A stretch of DNA of 64,000 nucleotides from Cellulomonas sp. 73-92 (GCF_001898175.1 NZ_MKTH01000013.1:499051-563050); one strand, 5' to 3'; positions 19,105 through 28,857 are shown, counted from the stretch's first letter. Numbers and translations: made by a program. Notes: generated by a model not told the origin, from the letters alone.

Positions 19105-20076
19105 GTGACCGGCCAGGACTGGCTGGAGAAGGACTTCTACGCGGTTCTCGGCGTGCCCAAGGATGCCGATCAGCCGACCATCAAGAAGGCGTACCGCAAG
19201 CTGGCACGCCAGCTGCACCCGGACCACAACCCGGGCGACGCCAAGGCCGAGGCGCGGTTCAAGGACATCGGCGAGGCCTACTCGGTGCTCTCCGACCCCG
19301 AGCAGCGCCAGCAGTACGACCAGCTGCGGGCGATGGCCGGCGGTGCCCGCTTCACCGCGGGCAGCCGTGCCGGGGCTCCGGGCGGCGGCGCCGGGTTCGA
19401 GGACCTGTTCGGCGGGCTGTTCGGGGGCGGCGGCGGCACGCGGGTGCGCACCTCCACGGGCGGCGGCTTCGAGGACGTCCTCGGCGGGCTCTTCGGCGGC
19501 GGTGGCTTCGGCCAGCCGCGGGGGCCGCGGCGCGGGATCGACCTGACGGCGTCGACGACCCTGCCGTTCCGCACGGCGGCCGCCGGTTCCACGGTCTCCC
19601 TGTCGGTCGAGGGGCGGACGGTCAACGCCCGCATCCCCGCCGGGGTCAAGGACGGCCAGAAGATCCGGCTGCGCGGCAAGGGCCGCCCCGGGGAGCCGGG
19701 CGGCGAGCCCGGCGACCTGGTCATCACCGTGACGGTCGAGCCGCACCCGGTGTTCACGGCCGACGGGACCACGCTCAAGGTCACCGTGCCGGTGGCGTTC
19801 GACGAGGCCGCGCTGGGCGCGACCATCGAGGTGCCCACGCTCGACGGCACGACGGTCAAGGTGAAGGTGCCGGCCGGCACGCCCTCCGGCCGCACGCTGC
19901 GCGTCAAGGGCAAGGGCATCGTCACGCCGCGGGCCACCGGCGACCTGCTGGTGACCGTCCAGGTTGTGGTGCCCCAGAAGCTGACGCCGGCGGCGCGCGA
20001 GGCGGTGCAGGCGTTCGGCATCGCGACGTCGGGCGAGGACCCGCGCGCCGAGCTCATGGCGAGGGCCCGGGTGTGA
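19105..20076 (+). CDS. dnaJ: DnaJ co-chaperone without a zinc finger
   Basis: A 323-residue J-protein. The J domain has YRKLARQLHPDHNPGD with the HPD triad near residue 33, followed by a Gly/Phe-rich region (about 80-140) and two beta-barrel substrate domains. No cysteines of the CxxCxGxG zinc-finger repeats are present, so it is a type II (CbpA-like) J-protein even though it occupies the dnaJ place in the operon. It stimulates DnaK ATPase. The GTG start follows the strong AGGAGGGAGG site. Confidence 0.93.
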   Translation: MTGQDWLEKDFYAVLGVPKDADQPTIKKAYRKLARQLHPDHNPGDAKAEARFKDIGEAYSVLSDPEQRQQYDQLRAMAGGARFTAGSRAGAPGGGAGFEDLFGGLFGGGGGTRVRTSTGGGFEDVLGGLFGGGGFGQPRGPRRGIDLTASTTLPFRTAAAGSTVSLSVEGRTVNARIPAGVKDGQKIRLRGKGRPGEPGGEPGDLVITVTVEPHPVFTADGTTLKVTVPVAFDEAALGATIEVPTLDGTTVKVKVPAGTPSGRTLRVKGKGIVTPRATGDLLVTVQVVVPQKLTPAAREAVQAFGIATSGEDPRAELMARARV

Positions 20077-20501
20077 GCCGCATGGACGAGGACGCGCGCC
20101 TGTTCGTCATCTCCGTGGCGGCGGAGCTGGCGGGCATGCACCCGCAGACGCTGCGGCAGTACGACCGGCTCGGCCTGGTCAGCCCCGGCCGCGCCCGCGG
20201 CCGGGGTCGGCGCTACTCGCTGCGTGACATCGCGCTGCTGCGTGAGGTGCAGCGCCTGTCGCAGGACGAGGGCGTCAACCTCGCCGGCGTCAAGCGCATC
20301 CTCGAGCTGGAGGAGGAGCTGACCATGGCCCGCCGCCAGGTGGAGTTCCTGCGCGACATGCTCGACCCCGGGCGCCGTGTGTTCACGGCCGACCCGACCG
20401 GCACGGTCGTCGCCGACCGCCGGCGCCCGGCCGAGACCGTGCGCACGACGACCGTCCGCATGCGCCGCCTGCTGCCGGGCCCCAGCTCGCGCCAGTCCTG
20501 A
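20073..20501 (+). CDS. hspR: Heat-shock repressor HspR (MerR family)
   Basis: A 142-residue MerR-family regulator with an N-terminal winged helix (AAELAGMHPQTLRQYDRLGL, then VSPGRARGRGRRYS) and a coiled coil near 75-100. It binds HAIR elements and represses dnaK, and often clpB and lon, until DnaK is titrated by unfolded protein. The GTG start overlaps the dnaJ stop by four bases; the ATG at 20082 is an alternative. As last gene of the operon it closes an autoregulatory loop through the two HAIR sites at 16445 and 16508. Confidence 0.95.
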   Translation: MSRMDEDARLFVISVAAELAGMHPQTLRQYDRLGLVSPGRARGRGRRYSLRDIALLREVQRLSQDEGVNLAGVKRILELEEELTMARRQVEFLRDMLDPGRRVFTADPTGTVVADRRRPAETVRTTTVRMRRLLPGPSSRQS

Positions 20502-20514
20502 GGCCGGCCGGTCC

Positions 20515-22131
20515 TCAGCCGGCCGCGCGTCCCGGGATGGCCGCCAGGAGCTCCTGGGTGTACGGGTCCTGCGGGTGGTCGAAGAGGTCGTCGGGCGTCC
20601 CGGACTCGACGATGCGGCCGCGGTGCATCACGTGGACCTCGTCGGAGATCATCCGGACCACCGACAGGTCGTGGCTGATGAACAGGTAGGTGAGCTGCAG
20701 CTGGCGCTGCAGGTCGTCGAGCAGCCGGAGGATCTGGGCCCGGACGAGGACGTCCAGCGCGGACACGGCCTCGTCGAGGACCACCAGGTCGGGGCGCAGG
20801 GCGAGCGCCCGCGCGATCGCGACGCGCTGCCGCTGGCCGCCGGAGAGCTCGTGCGGGTACCGCTCGGCCAGCGCGGCGGGCAGGGCGACCTGGTCGAGCA
20901 GGTCCCCGACCGCGCGACGCCGCTGCGAGCCGTCCCCGACGCGGTGCACGCGCAGCGGCTCGGCGACGATCGCGGCGACGGTGTACCGCGGGTCGAGCGA
21001 CGCGTACGGGTTCTGGAACACCGGCTGCACCCGGCGGCGGAAGTCGAACATCTGCGGCCGGGAGAACCCGGCGACGTCCGCCCCGTCGAAGAGGATCGAC
21101 CCGGCGGTCGGGGTCTCGAGCGCCAGCACCATGTTGGCGGTGGTCGACTTCCCCGAGCCGGACTCCCCGACGAGCGAGACGGTCTGCCCGCGCGGGATGT
21201 CGAACGTCACGTCGTCGACCGCGGTGAGGGTCTCGCGCTCGCCCCGGAGGGCGAACTCCTTGCGCAGGCCGCGGACCTGGACGAGCGGGACGGGGGCCGA
21301 CGCCGGGGCCGGCCGGGTGCGGACCGACGCCAGGCTCGGCGCGGCCGCCAGCAGCTCCCGCGTGTAGTCGTCGTTCGGCCGCCCGAGGATCTCCCGCGAC
21401 CCGCCCTGCTCGACCACCCGCCCGCCGTGCATGACCACCACACGGTCGGCGCGCTCGATGGCGAGCGCCAGGTCGTGGGTGATGAGGAGCACCGCCGTGC
21501 CGAGCTGGTCGGTGAGCTCGTCGAGCTGGTCGAGGACCCGACGCTGGACGGTCACGTCCAGCGCGGACGTCGGCTCGTCGGCGATGAGCAGCCGCGGTCG
21601 GCAGGCCAGCCCGATCGCGATGAGGGCGCGCTGCCGCATGCCGCCCGAGAACTCGTGCGGGTACTGCCGGGCGCGCCGCTCGGGGTCGGGGATCCCCACC
21701 ATCGACAGCAGCTCGACCGCCCCGGCCCACGCGTTCTTGCCCGTCGCCCGGCCGTGGACCTCGAGGGTCTCGGCCACCTGGGTGCCGATCCGCATCAGCG
21801 GGTTGAGGTTGGACATCGGGTCCTGCGGGACGAGCCCGATGTTCGCGCCGCGCAGGTGGATCATCTGCGACTCGGGCAGGTCCGCGATGTCCGTGCCCTC
21901 GTACCAGACCGCGCCGCCGACGATCCGGCCGTTGGACGGCAGCAGGCGGTTGACGGTCGCGGCGGTGGTGGACTTGCCCGAGCCGGACTCGCCGACGAGG
22001 GCGACGGTCTGCCCCGCGTGCACGTCGATGGAGGCGCCGACGACGGCGGGCACCAGCCCGGCCGCGGTGCGGAAGCTCACCGACAGGTCACGGATCGACA
22101 GGACGGGGGTCGTCGGCGGGGCCGCGGTCAT
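20515..22131 (-). CDS. ABC importer ATP-binding protein, fused DppD-DppF type
   Basis: A 538-residue protein holding two full ATPase cassettes of the oligopeptide/dipeptide family. Each has Walker A GESGSGKST, a signature (FSGGMRQRALIA in the first, LSGGQRQRVAIARA in the second) and Walker B (LLIADEPTSALD; LVVLDEAVSALD). It would power the permease pair and binding protein encoded in the same operon (26908-30432). It is the promoter-distal gene and overlaps the serine hydrolase by four bases. The operon suggests peptidoglycan peptides or muropeptides as the substrate. Confidence 0.93.
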   Translation of the reverse strand: MTAAPPTTPVLSIRDLSVSFRTAAGLVPAVVGASIDVHAGQTVALVGESGSGKSTTAATVNRLLPSNGRIVGGAVWYEGTDIADLPESQMIHLRGANIGLVPQDPMSNLNPLMRIGTQVAETLEVHGRATGKNAWAGAVELLSMVGIPDPERRARQYPHEFSGGMRQRALIAIGLACRPRLLIADEPTSALDVTVQRRVLDQLDELTDQLGTAVLLITHDLALAIERADRVVVMHGGRVVEQGGSREILGRPNDDYTRELLAAAPSLASVRTRPAPASAPVPLVQVRGLRKEFALRGERETLTAVDDVTFDIPRGQTVSLVGESGSGKSTTANMVLALETPTAGSILFDGADVAGFSRPQMFDFRRRVQPVFQNPYASLDPRYTVAAIVAEPLRVHRVGDGSQRRRAVGDLLDQVALPAALAERYPHELSGGQRQRVAIARALALRPDLVVLDEAVSALDVLVRAQILRLLDDLQRQLQLTYLFISHDLSVVRMISDEVHVMHRGRIVESGTPDDLFDHPQDPYTQELLAAIPGRAAG

Positions 22132-23243
22132 GACGCTCCTCGGAGGGCGGGCAAGGGTTCGAGGCCGGCGACGGCCGCACGCCACAGCGCGGCCGTCGGC
22201 GCGGGAGGTCCGTCGGGCAGGAGGCGGTTCGAGGCGACGGCCACGACGACCGGCCGGCCCGGGACGAAGCCGACGGCGCACCCGGTGTAGCCCGGGTGCC
22301 ACGCCCAGCGGCCGTCCCGGCGCCAGCCGAGCGCCTGCTCGGCGTCGGGCCCCGCGGCCACGAGCTCGGCCGCGACCGGTGCCGGCAGCGGGCCGTCGCC
22401 GGTGACCGAGAGCGCGAGCGCCCGCCCGGCGGTGAGGAGCTCGTCGACGGTGGCGAACAGGCCGGCGTGGCCCGCGACCCCGCCGAACGCGTGCCAGCAG
22501 TTGCCGTCGTTCGCCTCGCCGCGCAGCACGTGCGACCGCCAGGCGAACCCGTCGTCGTGCCAGCGGACCAGGTACGGCTCGCCGCTGTCCACCATGGCGC
22601 GCTCGGCGCGGTCGCCGACGGAGCTCGGGGCGCACCCCGCGGCGGTGCCGGGCGTCCCCGCGGGCAGGAAGCCGGCCGCCGGGATGCCGAGCGGAACCAG
22701 GGCGAGCTCGTGCACCGCCCGGTCGAGGGGCGTCGCGGCGACGGCCTCGACGACGCGGCCGAGGTGCAGGAAGCCGAGGTCGGAGTAGGTGCGCGCGGCG
22801 TCGAGCGGCGCCTCGGGCGTCACCGTGTCGAGCACGGCGCGGGCATCGTCGGCGGCGCCGGGCGCGAGGTACAGCGGCTGCCAGGCCGGCAGCCCCCCGC
22901 GGTGCTGCAGCAGGTGCCGGAGGGTGGTCCCCGGGTGGCCGGGGAACGTCGGAAGCACGGACCGGACCGGGGCGTCGAACGACAGCGCGCGGCGCTCGAC
23001 GAGCGTGGCCAGCGCGACCGTCGTGACGACGGCCTTCGTCACGGAGGCGGCGTCGAAGCGGAGCCCCGCGCCCATCGGCGCCCCCGCGGCCTCGGTGCTG
23101 CCGTGCGCGACGACGGCGCGCTCCCCGGCGACGGCATAGCCCACGACGACGCCCGGCGGCGGCGAGCCGGCGGGCGCCTCGACGAGGGCCGCGGCGACCC
23201 GGGCCGCCCGGTCCTCGAGCTCCGTCGCGGGCACGGCGCTCAC
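22128..23243 (-). CDS. Serine hydrolase of the beta-lactamase/AmiE family
   Basis: A 371-residue penicillin-recognising-type hydrolase. The catalytic Ser-x-x-Lys is SVTK (FDAASVTKAVV, near residue 60), followed by a Tyr in TYSDLGF. No signal peptide is seen, so it is cytoplasmic. In Bacillus subtilis the MurNAc-recycling operon contains a beta-lactamase-family amidase (AmiE) that cuts MurNAc from L-Ala. The present operon with MurQ, AnmK and the epimerase makes the same role plausible, but this is inference from context. The GTG start overlaps the epimerase stop by four bases. Confidence 0.78.
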   Translation of the reverse strand: MSAVPATELEDRAARVAAALVEAPAGSPPPGVVVGYAVAGERAVVAHGSTEAAGAPMGAGLRFDAASVTKAVVTTVALATLVERRALSFDAPVRSVLPTFPGHPGTTLRHLLQHRGGLPAWQPLYLAPGAADDARAVLDTVTPEAPLDAARTYSDLGFLHLGRVVEAVAATPLDRAVHELALVPLGIPAAGFLPAGTPGTAAGCAPSSVGDRAERAMVDSGEPYLVRWHDDGFAWRSHVLRGEANDGNCWHAFGGVAGHAGLFATVDELLTAGRALALSVTGDGPLPAPVAAELVAAGPDAEQALGWRRDGRWAWHPGYTGCAVGFVPGRPVVVAVASNRLLPDGPPAPTAALWRAAVAGLEPLPALRGAS

Positions 23244-24346
23244 GAGAGGCCCCCGCCGATGCCGGGGCCGTCCGACCGGACCAGCACGTCGCCCTCGTAG
23301 CGCACCCGTGAGTCGTCGGGCGTGGCGAGCCACATCCCGGCGTCCAGGTCGTGGACGCGCGGGCCGCCGCGGGCGTCGAGCACCGCCGCGACCGCGACCG
23401 AGGTCGCGAGGCCGACGGTGCTCTCCATCATGCAGCCCACCAGCACGTCGAGGCCGTGCGCGCGCGCCCGGTCGGCGATGAGCAGCGCCTGCACCGGCCC
23501 GCCCGACTTGCTGAGCTTGACGTTGACGCCGTCCGCGGCGTCGTGGCGCGCGACGGCGTCGACGTCCGCGACCGTGTGCACGGCCTCGTCGGCCAGCACC
23601 GCGGTCAGCCCGGCGGCCCGGACGGCCGCGAGGGCCGGGAGGTCCGCGGCCGCCACGGGCTGCTCGACGAGCTCGATGCGCGCCCCCTGGTCCTGCCAGT
23701 GCTCGATGACGTCCACGGCGGTCCCGGCGTCCCACGCCTGGTTGGCGTCGACGCGCAGCCGCACCTCAGGGCCGAGGGCACGGCGCAGCTCGACGAGCAC
23801 GTCACGCGTCACCGGCGCGTCGACCACCTTGACCTTGAGCGTGCCGAAGGCCCGGGCGTGCGCCACCGCCCGGGCGATCAGGCCGTCGAGCTCGTCCGGC
23901 GTGCGCACGGCGGCCAGCGTCATGTCCGTGCGGACGGCGCCGCGCGGGCGCTCCCGACCGCTGGCGCCCGCGCCGGCGAGGAGCTCGGCGAGGGGGACGC
24001 CGGCCTGCCGCGCCGCGACGTCGACGAGCGCCGACGCGACCGCGCTGCGCGCCGCCGCGTTGCCGACCACGGCGTGCTCGAGCGTCGGCGCCCACGACGC
24101 GACGTCGGACGGCTCGGCGCCGAGCACCGCGTCGGCCAGGGGTCCTTCGACGGCCGCCGCGACGCTCGCCGAGCTCTCGCCGGTGACGCGCCACGTCGTC
24201 ACGGCCTCGCCCCAGCCGTCCACGCCGTCGTCGTCGACCGCCCGCACGAGCACCGCCTCGACGTGCGACGCCACCCGCTGCGCCGTGACGAACGGCGAGA
24301 CCAGCGGCAGCCGGATCCGGTGGCAGGAGAGGCCGGCGATGCTCAC
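23240..24346 (-). CDS. Dipeptide (L-Ala-D/L-Glu) epimerase, enolase superfamily
   Basis: A 368-residue enzyme with the muconate-lactonizing-subgroup residues: KVK (GTLKVKVVD), metal ligands in RVDANQAW, VEQPV and ADEAV, and the second catalytic lysine in NVKLSKSGG. The VGCMMESTVG segment and the late HDLDAGMW (DxD) are typical of L-Ala-D/L-Glu epimerases, which convert the murein dipeptide L-Ala-D-Glu to L-Ala-L-Glu for use as amino acids. Its place with murQ and anmK supports this. Other dipeptide specificities are possible. The GTG start overlaps the GNAT gene by four bases. Confidence 0.87.
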   Translation of the reverse strand: MSIAGLSCHRIRLPLVSPFVTAQRVASHVEAVLVRAVDDDGVDGWGEAVTTWRVTGESSASVAAAVEGPLADAVLGAEPSDVASWAPTLEHAVVGNAAARSAVASALVDVAARQAGVPLAELLAGAGASGRERPRGAVRTDMTLAAVRTPDELDGLIARAVAHARAFGTLKVKVVDAPVTRDVLVELRRALGPEVRLRVDANQAWDAGTAVDVIEHWQDQGARIELVEQPVAAADLPALAAVRAAGLTAVLADEAVHTVADVDAVARHDAADGVNVKLSKSGGPVQALLIADRARAHGLDVLVGCMMESTVGLATSVAVAAVLDARGGPRVHDLDAGMWLATPDDSRVRYEGDVLVRSDGPGIGGGLS

Positions 24347-24831
24347 GGTCCCCCCAGCGGGCGCTCGAGGCGCACCTCGGGCGCGCCGAACCGCTCCTCG
24401 ACACGGGTCGTCCCGTCGGCGACCCAGCCCTGGTGCTCGTAGAACCGGCGAGCGGCGGCGTTCGCCTCGAAGACCCACAGCCGCGCCTGCGGCAGGCCGT
24501 GCTGCGCGAAGGAGCCGGTCGCGGCGGCCAGCAGCGCGGCGCCCGTGCCCTGGCCCTGGTGGCGCGGATCGACGTACAGCGACTGGACGGTCCCGTCGGC
24601 CAGCGTCCAGCGGACGACCCCGACGAGGGTTCCCGCCAGGTCGGCGACCAGCACCTCGGACCCGGCGTCCCGCAGCGCCTCGGCCCACAGGGCCGCCGCC
24701 GCTTCGTCGGTCATGGCGTCGAGGGTCTGCTGCGGCAGGACGCCCCGGTAGGCCGTCCGCCAGCAGGCGAGGAAGACGTCGAGGACGGCGGCCAGGTCGG
24801 ACGGCCGCGCCGGTCGCAGCGTCGGGGTCAT
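24343..24831 (-). CDS. GNAT-family N-acetyltransferase
   Basis: A 162-residue acetyltransferase: an N-terminal [15 protein letters not shown], the acetyl-CoA loop with [15 protein letters not shown] near residue 93, and a final [13 protein letters not shown]. In this operon it might acetylate an amino sugar, peptide or amino acid released from murein, but the acceptor cannot be deduced. It overlaps both neighbours by four bases, so it is an integral operon member. Confidence 0.85.
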   Translation of the reverse strand: MTPTLRPARPSDLAAVLDVFLACWRTAYRGVLPQQTLDAMTDEAAAALWAEALRDAGSEVLVADLAGTLVGVVRWTLADGTVQSLYVDPRHQGQGTGAALLAAATGSFAQHGLPQARLWVFEANAAARRFYEHQGWVADGTTRVEERFGAPEVRLERPLGGP

Positions 24832-26009
24832 GCCCGGCCCCGCTCGTCGTGCAGCAGCAGGCGGTCCGGGCCGGCGGCCAGGGGCTCGGGCAGCCGGAGC
24901 GGGCCGGCGCCGGGCGTCAGCGTGCCGAGGATGCGGGCGCCGCTGGCACCGGTGCCCGCCGGCACCGTCCCCGGCAGCCCGTGCGCGGTGCACCAGCCGA
25001 TGAGGGCGAAGGCGATGGCCTCCTTGTCGTCGGTGCCGGCTCCGAGGGAGTCGGCGGGCACCATTGCGACCCCCGGAAGCGCGGCGCGGAGGCCGTCGAC
25101 CAGGACCGGGTTGTGGCACCCGCCGCCGGAGGTGGCGAGGAACGTCGCCCCCTGCCGGCGCACCTCGTCGGCGACGGTCCGCACCGTCAGCTCGGTGAGC
25201 GTCCGGACCAGGTCCTCGGGCGTCGGATCGGTGCCGGCGCGGCGCACGGCGTCCCGCACGTACGGGAGGTGGAAGTGCTCCTTGCCGGTGCTGCGTGGTG
25301 GCGGCAGGCGGTAGTACGGGTCGTCGAGGAGCACCGCGAGCAGGGTCTCGTCCACGTGCCCGGCGGCCGCGATCCGGCCGTCGGTGTCGAAGCCCGCCGG
25401 GTCGAGCCGGTCCGCGGCGACGACGGCGTCGACCAGCGCGTTGGCCGGACCGGTGTCGTAGGCGACGAGCGTGCCGTCCGGCCGGAGCACGGTGATGTTG
25501 GCGATGCCACCGAGGTTGAGGGCGGCGGCCGTCCCACCGCGCCCGGCCAGCAGCAGGGAGTCCAGGTACGACACCAGGGGCGCGCCGTGGCCGCCCGCGA
25601 CGACGTCCCGGATGCGGACGTCGGACAGCACCGGCGCGCCGACGCGCTCGGCGATCCACGCCGGCTGCCCGATCTGGAGCGTGCCGAGGGCGTGCCCGCC
25701 CTCGACCCAGTGGAAGACGGTCTGCCCGTGCGAGACGACGAGGTCCACGCCGCCGACCTCGGTGGCGGCGGCCGCGGCGACGGCGGCGAACGCCTGGCCG
25801 ACGGCGGTGTCGAGGCGGCACACCTCCTCGAGGGAGGTCGCGGCGGGCGGCAGCGCCGCGGCGAGGCGGGCCCGCACGTCCGCGGGGTAGGGCGTCGTGC
25901 CGGCCAGGAGCACGCGACCGTGCAGCGTCCCGCCGTCGAGGGCGAAGTCGACGACCGCCGCGTCGATGCCGTCCATCGAGGTGCCGGAGATCATGCCGAG
26001 GACCCGCAT
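24828..26009 (-). CDS. anmK: Anhydro-N-acetylmuramic acid kinase
   Basis: A 393-residue ASKHA-fold kinase with the AnmK signature [14 protein letters not shown] at residues 5-18, [13 protein letters not shown] near 98, [10 protein letters not shown] and the [10 protein letters not shown] region near the end. It hydrolyses the 1,6-anhydro bond and phosphorylates C6, giving MurNAc-6-P, which the MurQ encoded just upstream converts further. Start: ATG at 26009, with GGAGG four bases ahead and a one-base TGATG overlap with murQ; the GTG at 26012 lies too close to the ribosome site. Confidence 0.96.
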   Translation of the reverse strand: MRVLGMISGTSMDGIDAAVVDFALDGGTLHGRVLLAGTTPYPADVRARLAAALPPAATSLEEVCRLDTAVGQAFAAVAAAAATEVGGVDLVVSHGQTVFHWVEGGHALGTLQIGQPAWIAERVGAPVLSDVRIRDVVAGGHGAPLVSYLDSLLLAGRGGTAAALNLGGIANITVLRPDGTLVAYDTGPANALVDAVVAADRLDPAGFDTDGRIAAAGHVDETLLAVLLDDPYYRLPPPRSTGKEHFHLPYVRDAVRRAGTDPTPEDLVRTLTELTVRTVADEVRRQGATFLATSGGGCHNPVLVDGLRAALPGVAMVPADSLGAGTDDKEAIAFALIGWCTAHGLPGTVPAGTGASGARILGTLTPGAGPLRLPEPLAAGPDRLLLHDERGRA

Positions 26010-26911
26010 CACACCTCCCCGAAGGCCTCGCGCAGGCGGCCGCCGGCGGCCTCGAGCCGCTCGCGGCCGGCCGCCGGGTCGAGCCCGAGCCGGAGGGTCA
26101 CCGCCGCCACCTTGACGTCCCAGCCGGCGGTCCCCAGCGCGGCACGCGCCGCGGGGGCGTCCACACCGGTCAGCTGGCGCACGATGCGGACCGCGCGCTC
26201 GCGCAGCTTGTGGTTCGTCGGCCGCACATCGACCATGAGGTTCCCGTAGGTCTTGCCCAGCCGCACCATCGTGATCGTCGAGATCATGTTGAGCACGAGC
26301 TTCTGGGCCGTGCCGGCCTTGAGCCGTGTCGACCCGGAGATCACCTCGGGCCCGACGACGACCTCGATCGGCTGCTCGGCGGCCCCCGCGAGGTCGGAGC
26401 CCACGTTGGAGGTCAGGCCGACGGTGAACGCGCCCAGCTCGCGCGCCCGGCTCACCGCCGCGACGACGTAGGGCGTGCGGCCGCTGGACGCGATCCCGAC
26501 GACGGAGTCCAGAGGCCCCACCCCGGCGTCGTCGATCGCGGCGGCACCGGCGCCGGCGTCGTCCTCAGCCCCCTCGGCGGGTGTGACGATCGCGGACGGC
26601 CCACCGGCGATGATCGCCGTGACCAGGTCCGGCGGGGTGCTGAAGGTCGGCGGGCACTCGGAGGCGTCGAGGACGGCGATCCGGCCCGGGGTGCCGGCGC
26701 CGACGTAGATGAGACGACCGCCGCGCGCCATTCGCTCCGCCACCGCCGAGATCGCGGCGACCACCTGCGGCAGCGCGGCCCGCACGGCGTCCGGCACGGT
26801 GCGGTCGGCGTCGTTCATCGTCGCGGCGAGGTCCGCCACGCTCATCCGGTCGATCTGGGCGAACCGGGGGTCGGTCGCCTCGGTGGCCAGCGTCGCCAGG
26901 TCGTCGCTCAT
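26009..26911 (-). CDS. murQ: N-acetylmuramic acid 6-phosphate etherase
   Basis: A 300-residue SIS-domain lyase that cleaves the lactyl ether of MurNAc-6-P to GlcNAc-6-P and D-lactate. It starts [16 protein letters not shown], has [20 protein letters not shown] near residue 72 with the catalytic Glu, AEGAEDDA with the second Glu, the sugar-phosphate loop ASSGRTPYV near 142, and [16 protein letters not shown] near 200. Coupled to anmK and to the permease by short overlaps. The product enters amino-sugar metabolism. Confidence 0.96.
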   Translation of the reverse strand: MSDDLATLATEATDPRFAQIDRMSVADLAATMNDADRTVPDAVRAALPQVVAAISAVAERMARGGRLIYVGAGTPGRIAVLDASECPPTFSTPPDLVTAIIAGGPSAIVTPAEGAEDDAGAGAAAIDDAGVGPLDSVVGIASSGRTPYVVAAVSRARELGAFTVGLTSNVGSDLAGAAEQPIEVVVGPEVISGSTRLKAGTAQKLVLNMISTITMVRLGKTYGNLMVDVRPTNHKLRERAVRIVRQLTGVDAPAARAALGTAGWDVKVAAVTLRLGLDPAAGRERLEAAGGRLREAFGEV

Positions 26912-27813
26912 CGCCAGTCCTTGCCACGAGGATCGAGCACGTCACGCATGCCGTCGCCGAGCAGGTTGAGCCCGACGACGAAGAGCACGATGACGACGCC
27001 GGGCGCCACCATCGTCCAGGGCGCGATGGTCACCAGGGTCTTCGACTCGTAGATCATCGAGCCGAGCGACGGTGCCGGCGGTGGGGCGCCCAGCCCGAGG
27101 AAGCTGAGCGAGGCCTCCGTCAGCACCGCCCACGACAGCGCGAGCGTGACCTGGACGATGACGATCGAGGAGATGTTCGGCAGCACGTGCCGCACCATGA
27201 CGGCCCACCGGGGCTCGCCGATGCTCGTCGCGGCGCGCACGTAGTCGATCTCGCGCAGGGACAGCACGGGCCCGCGTGCGACGCGGATGAAGATCGGCAC
27301 GTAGACGATGGCGATCGCCACCGCGACCGTGAACCAGGTGCGCGTGAACACCGAGGCGAGCGACAGCGCCAGCAGCAGCGGCGGGAAGGCGAAGAGCACG
27401 TTGGTCAGCCCGCTGATCACGGCGTCCGAGGAGCCGCGGTAGAAGCCCGCCACCACGCCCGCCAGGGTCCCGACGACGGCGGCGAACGCCACCGCGGTGA
27501 CGGCGATGAGGCCGGAGTTGGCGACGCCGGCGGCGACGCGGGCGAAGATGTCCCGGCCGAACTGGTCGGTGCCGAACCAGTACGCCGCCGAGGGGGCCTT
27601 CAGCCGCGCGGGCGGGTTCTGGGCGACCGGGTCGTGGGGGAGCAGGCCGAACGTCGAGGCGAGCGCGAGCAGCACGAGGGCGAGGGTGATCACGCCGCCG
27701 GCCAGGGCAGTCGGGTTGTGCAGGAAGGCGCGCACGCGGCCCGCGACGCGCCCCGCGCTGGGGGGAAGGTCGGCGGTCGCAGTACCCGCGAGGGGTGTCG
27801 TCAGGTCGGTCAC
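26908..27813 (-). CDS. ABC importer permease, DppC type
   Basis: A 301-residue inner-membrane permease with six predicted helices, the N-terminal OppC-type region (WFGTDQFGRDIFARV near residue 80), and the EAA-type cytoplasmic loop around IDYVRAATSIGEP. It pairs with the DppB-type permease encoded upstream and the fused ATPase at 20515. GTG start, four-base overlap with the upstream gene and an ATGA overlap with murQ downstream. Confidence 0.93.
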   Translation of the reverse strand: MTDLTTPLAGTATADLPPSAGRVAGRVRAFLHNPTALAGGVITLALVLLALASTFGLLPHDPVAQNPPARLKAPSAAYWFGTDQFGRDIFARVAAGVANSGLIAVTAVAFAAVVGTLAGVVAGFYRGSSDAVISGLTNVLFAFPPLLLALSLASVFTRTWFTVAVAIAIVYVPIFIRVARGPVLSLREIDYVRAATSIGEPRWAVMVRHVLPNISSIVIVQVTLALSWAVLTEASLSFLGLGAPPPAPSLGSMIYESKTLVTIAPWTMVAPGVVIVLFVVGLNLLGDGMRDVLDPRGKDWR

Positions 27814-28778
27814 GCGGCACGCACCCGGGGGTCGATGAGGCGGTAGAGCGCGTCGGTCAGCAGGTTGACGACGACGAACGCCAGGGCGATGACGAGCACC
27901 GTGCTCTGCACGGTCGCGTACTCCTTCTGCTGGATGCCGAGGAGCACCTGCCGCCCGATGCCGGGGAGCGAGAACACCTGCTCGACGACGACGGCTCCGC
28001 CGAGGAGGTAGCCGAACTGCAGGCCCGTCATGGTGACGATCGGCACGAGGGCGTTGCGCAGCACGTGCCGCGCCTGCAGCCGCCGCGGTGGCACGCCCTT
28101 GGCGCGCGCCGTGCGGACGAAGTCCTCGGACCGGATCTCGAGCACCGCGGACCTCGTCGTGCGCATGATCGGCGCCGCGATGCCGAAGGCGAGCGTCAGC
28201 GCCGGCAGCACCATCTGCTCCAGGTTGAGGCCGAGGTCCTTGCCCGGTGACGCGTAGCCGGCGCCGTTGGGGTTCCAGTGCAGCCAGGCGGACAGCGCCG
28301 ACAGCAGCGCGGTGGCCAGGAGGAACGCCGGGATCGACAGGCCGGCGAGGCCGACGACCTGGCCCGCGGCGTCCCGTGCGGAGTTGGGCTTGGAGGCCGA
28401 GAGCATGCCCAGCGGCACGCCGATGACGAGCGACAGCACGATGGTCAGCAGCGCGAGCTCGAGGGTGACGGGCAGGGCCTGCGCGGTCAGCGCCAGCACC
28501 GAGGTGTGGGCCCGCGACGACCAGCCGAGGTTGCCCGTCAGCAGCCCGCCGAGCCAGGAGAAGAACTGGACGACCAGGGGCCGGTCGAGCCCGTAGTACG
28601 CCTCGAGCGAGGCGCGCTGCTCCGGCGTCAGCGCCGCGGTCTCGATCCCGAGGTTGGCCGTGATCTGGCTGCCGGGGATGGCGCGGAGCATGACGAAGAC
28701 GACGACCGCGACGCCGAACAGGGTCGCGAGCGCAGTGACGAGCCGCCGGACCAGGGTGTGGCGAAGGAGGGTGCGCAC
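27810..28778 (-). CDS. ABC importer permease, DppB type
   Basis: A 322-residue permease: N-terminal RRLVTALATLFGVAVVVFVM helix, AIPGSQITAN, a large loop and EAA-type segment (SEDFVRTARAKGVPPRRL), ending with ALYRLIDPRVRA, all typical of DppB/OppB. The GTG at 28778 is the likely start; it lies 79 bases after the binding-protein gene, and a strong hairpin stands between them. Forms the heterodimeric channel with the DppC-type partner. Confidence 0.92.
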   Translation of the reverse strand: MRTLLRHTLVRRLVTALATLFGVAVVVFVMLRAIPGSQITANLGIETAALTPEQRASLEAYYGLDRPLVVQFFSWLGGLLTGNLGWSSRAHTSVLALTAQALPVTLELALLTIVLSLVIGVPLGMLSASKPNSARDAAGQVVGLAGLSIPAFLLATALLSALSAWLHWNPNGAGYASPGKDLGLNLEQMVLPALTLAFGIAAPIMRTTRSAVLEIRSEDFVRTARAKGVPPRRLQARHVLRNALVPIVTMTGLQFGYLLGGAVVVEQVFSLPGIGRQVLLGIQQKEYATVQSTVLVIALAFVVVNLLTDALYRLIDPRVRAA

Positions 28779-28807
28779 GGCCGCTCTCTCGGGACGGGGC
28801 TTGGGGG

Positions 28808-28848
28808 TGCCGGTGGTGTGCGGCGGGGGCTGCCGCACACCACCGGCA
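28808..28848 (-). terminator. Perfect 17-bp stem-loop between binding-protein and permease genes
   Basis: TGCCGGTGGTGTGCGGC at 28808-28824 is the exact reverse complement of 28832-28848, with a seven-base loop. In the minus-strand operon it lies 10 bases after the binding-protein stop and 30 before the permease start. It lacks a U-run, so partial termination or protection of the upstream mRNA from 3' decay is likely, giving more binding protein than permease. Confidence 0.75.
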
Positions 28849-28857
28849 GGATGCGGG

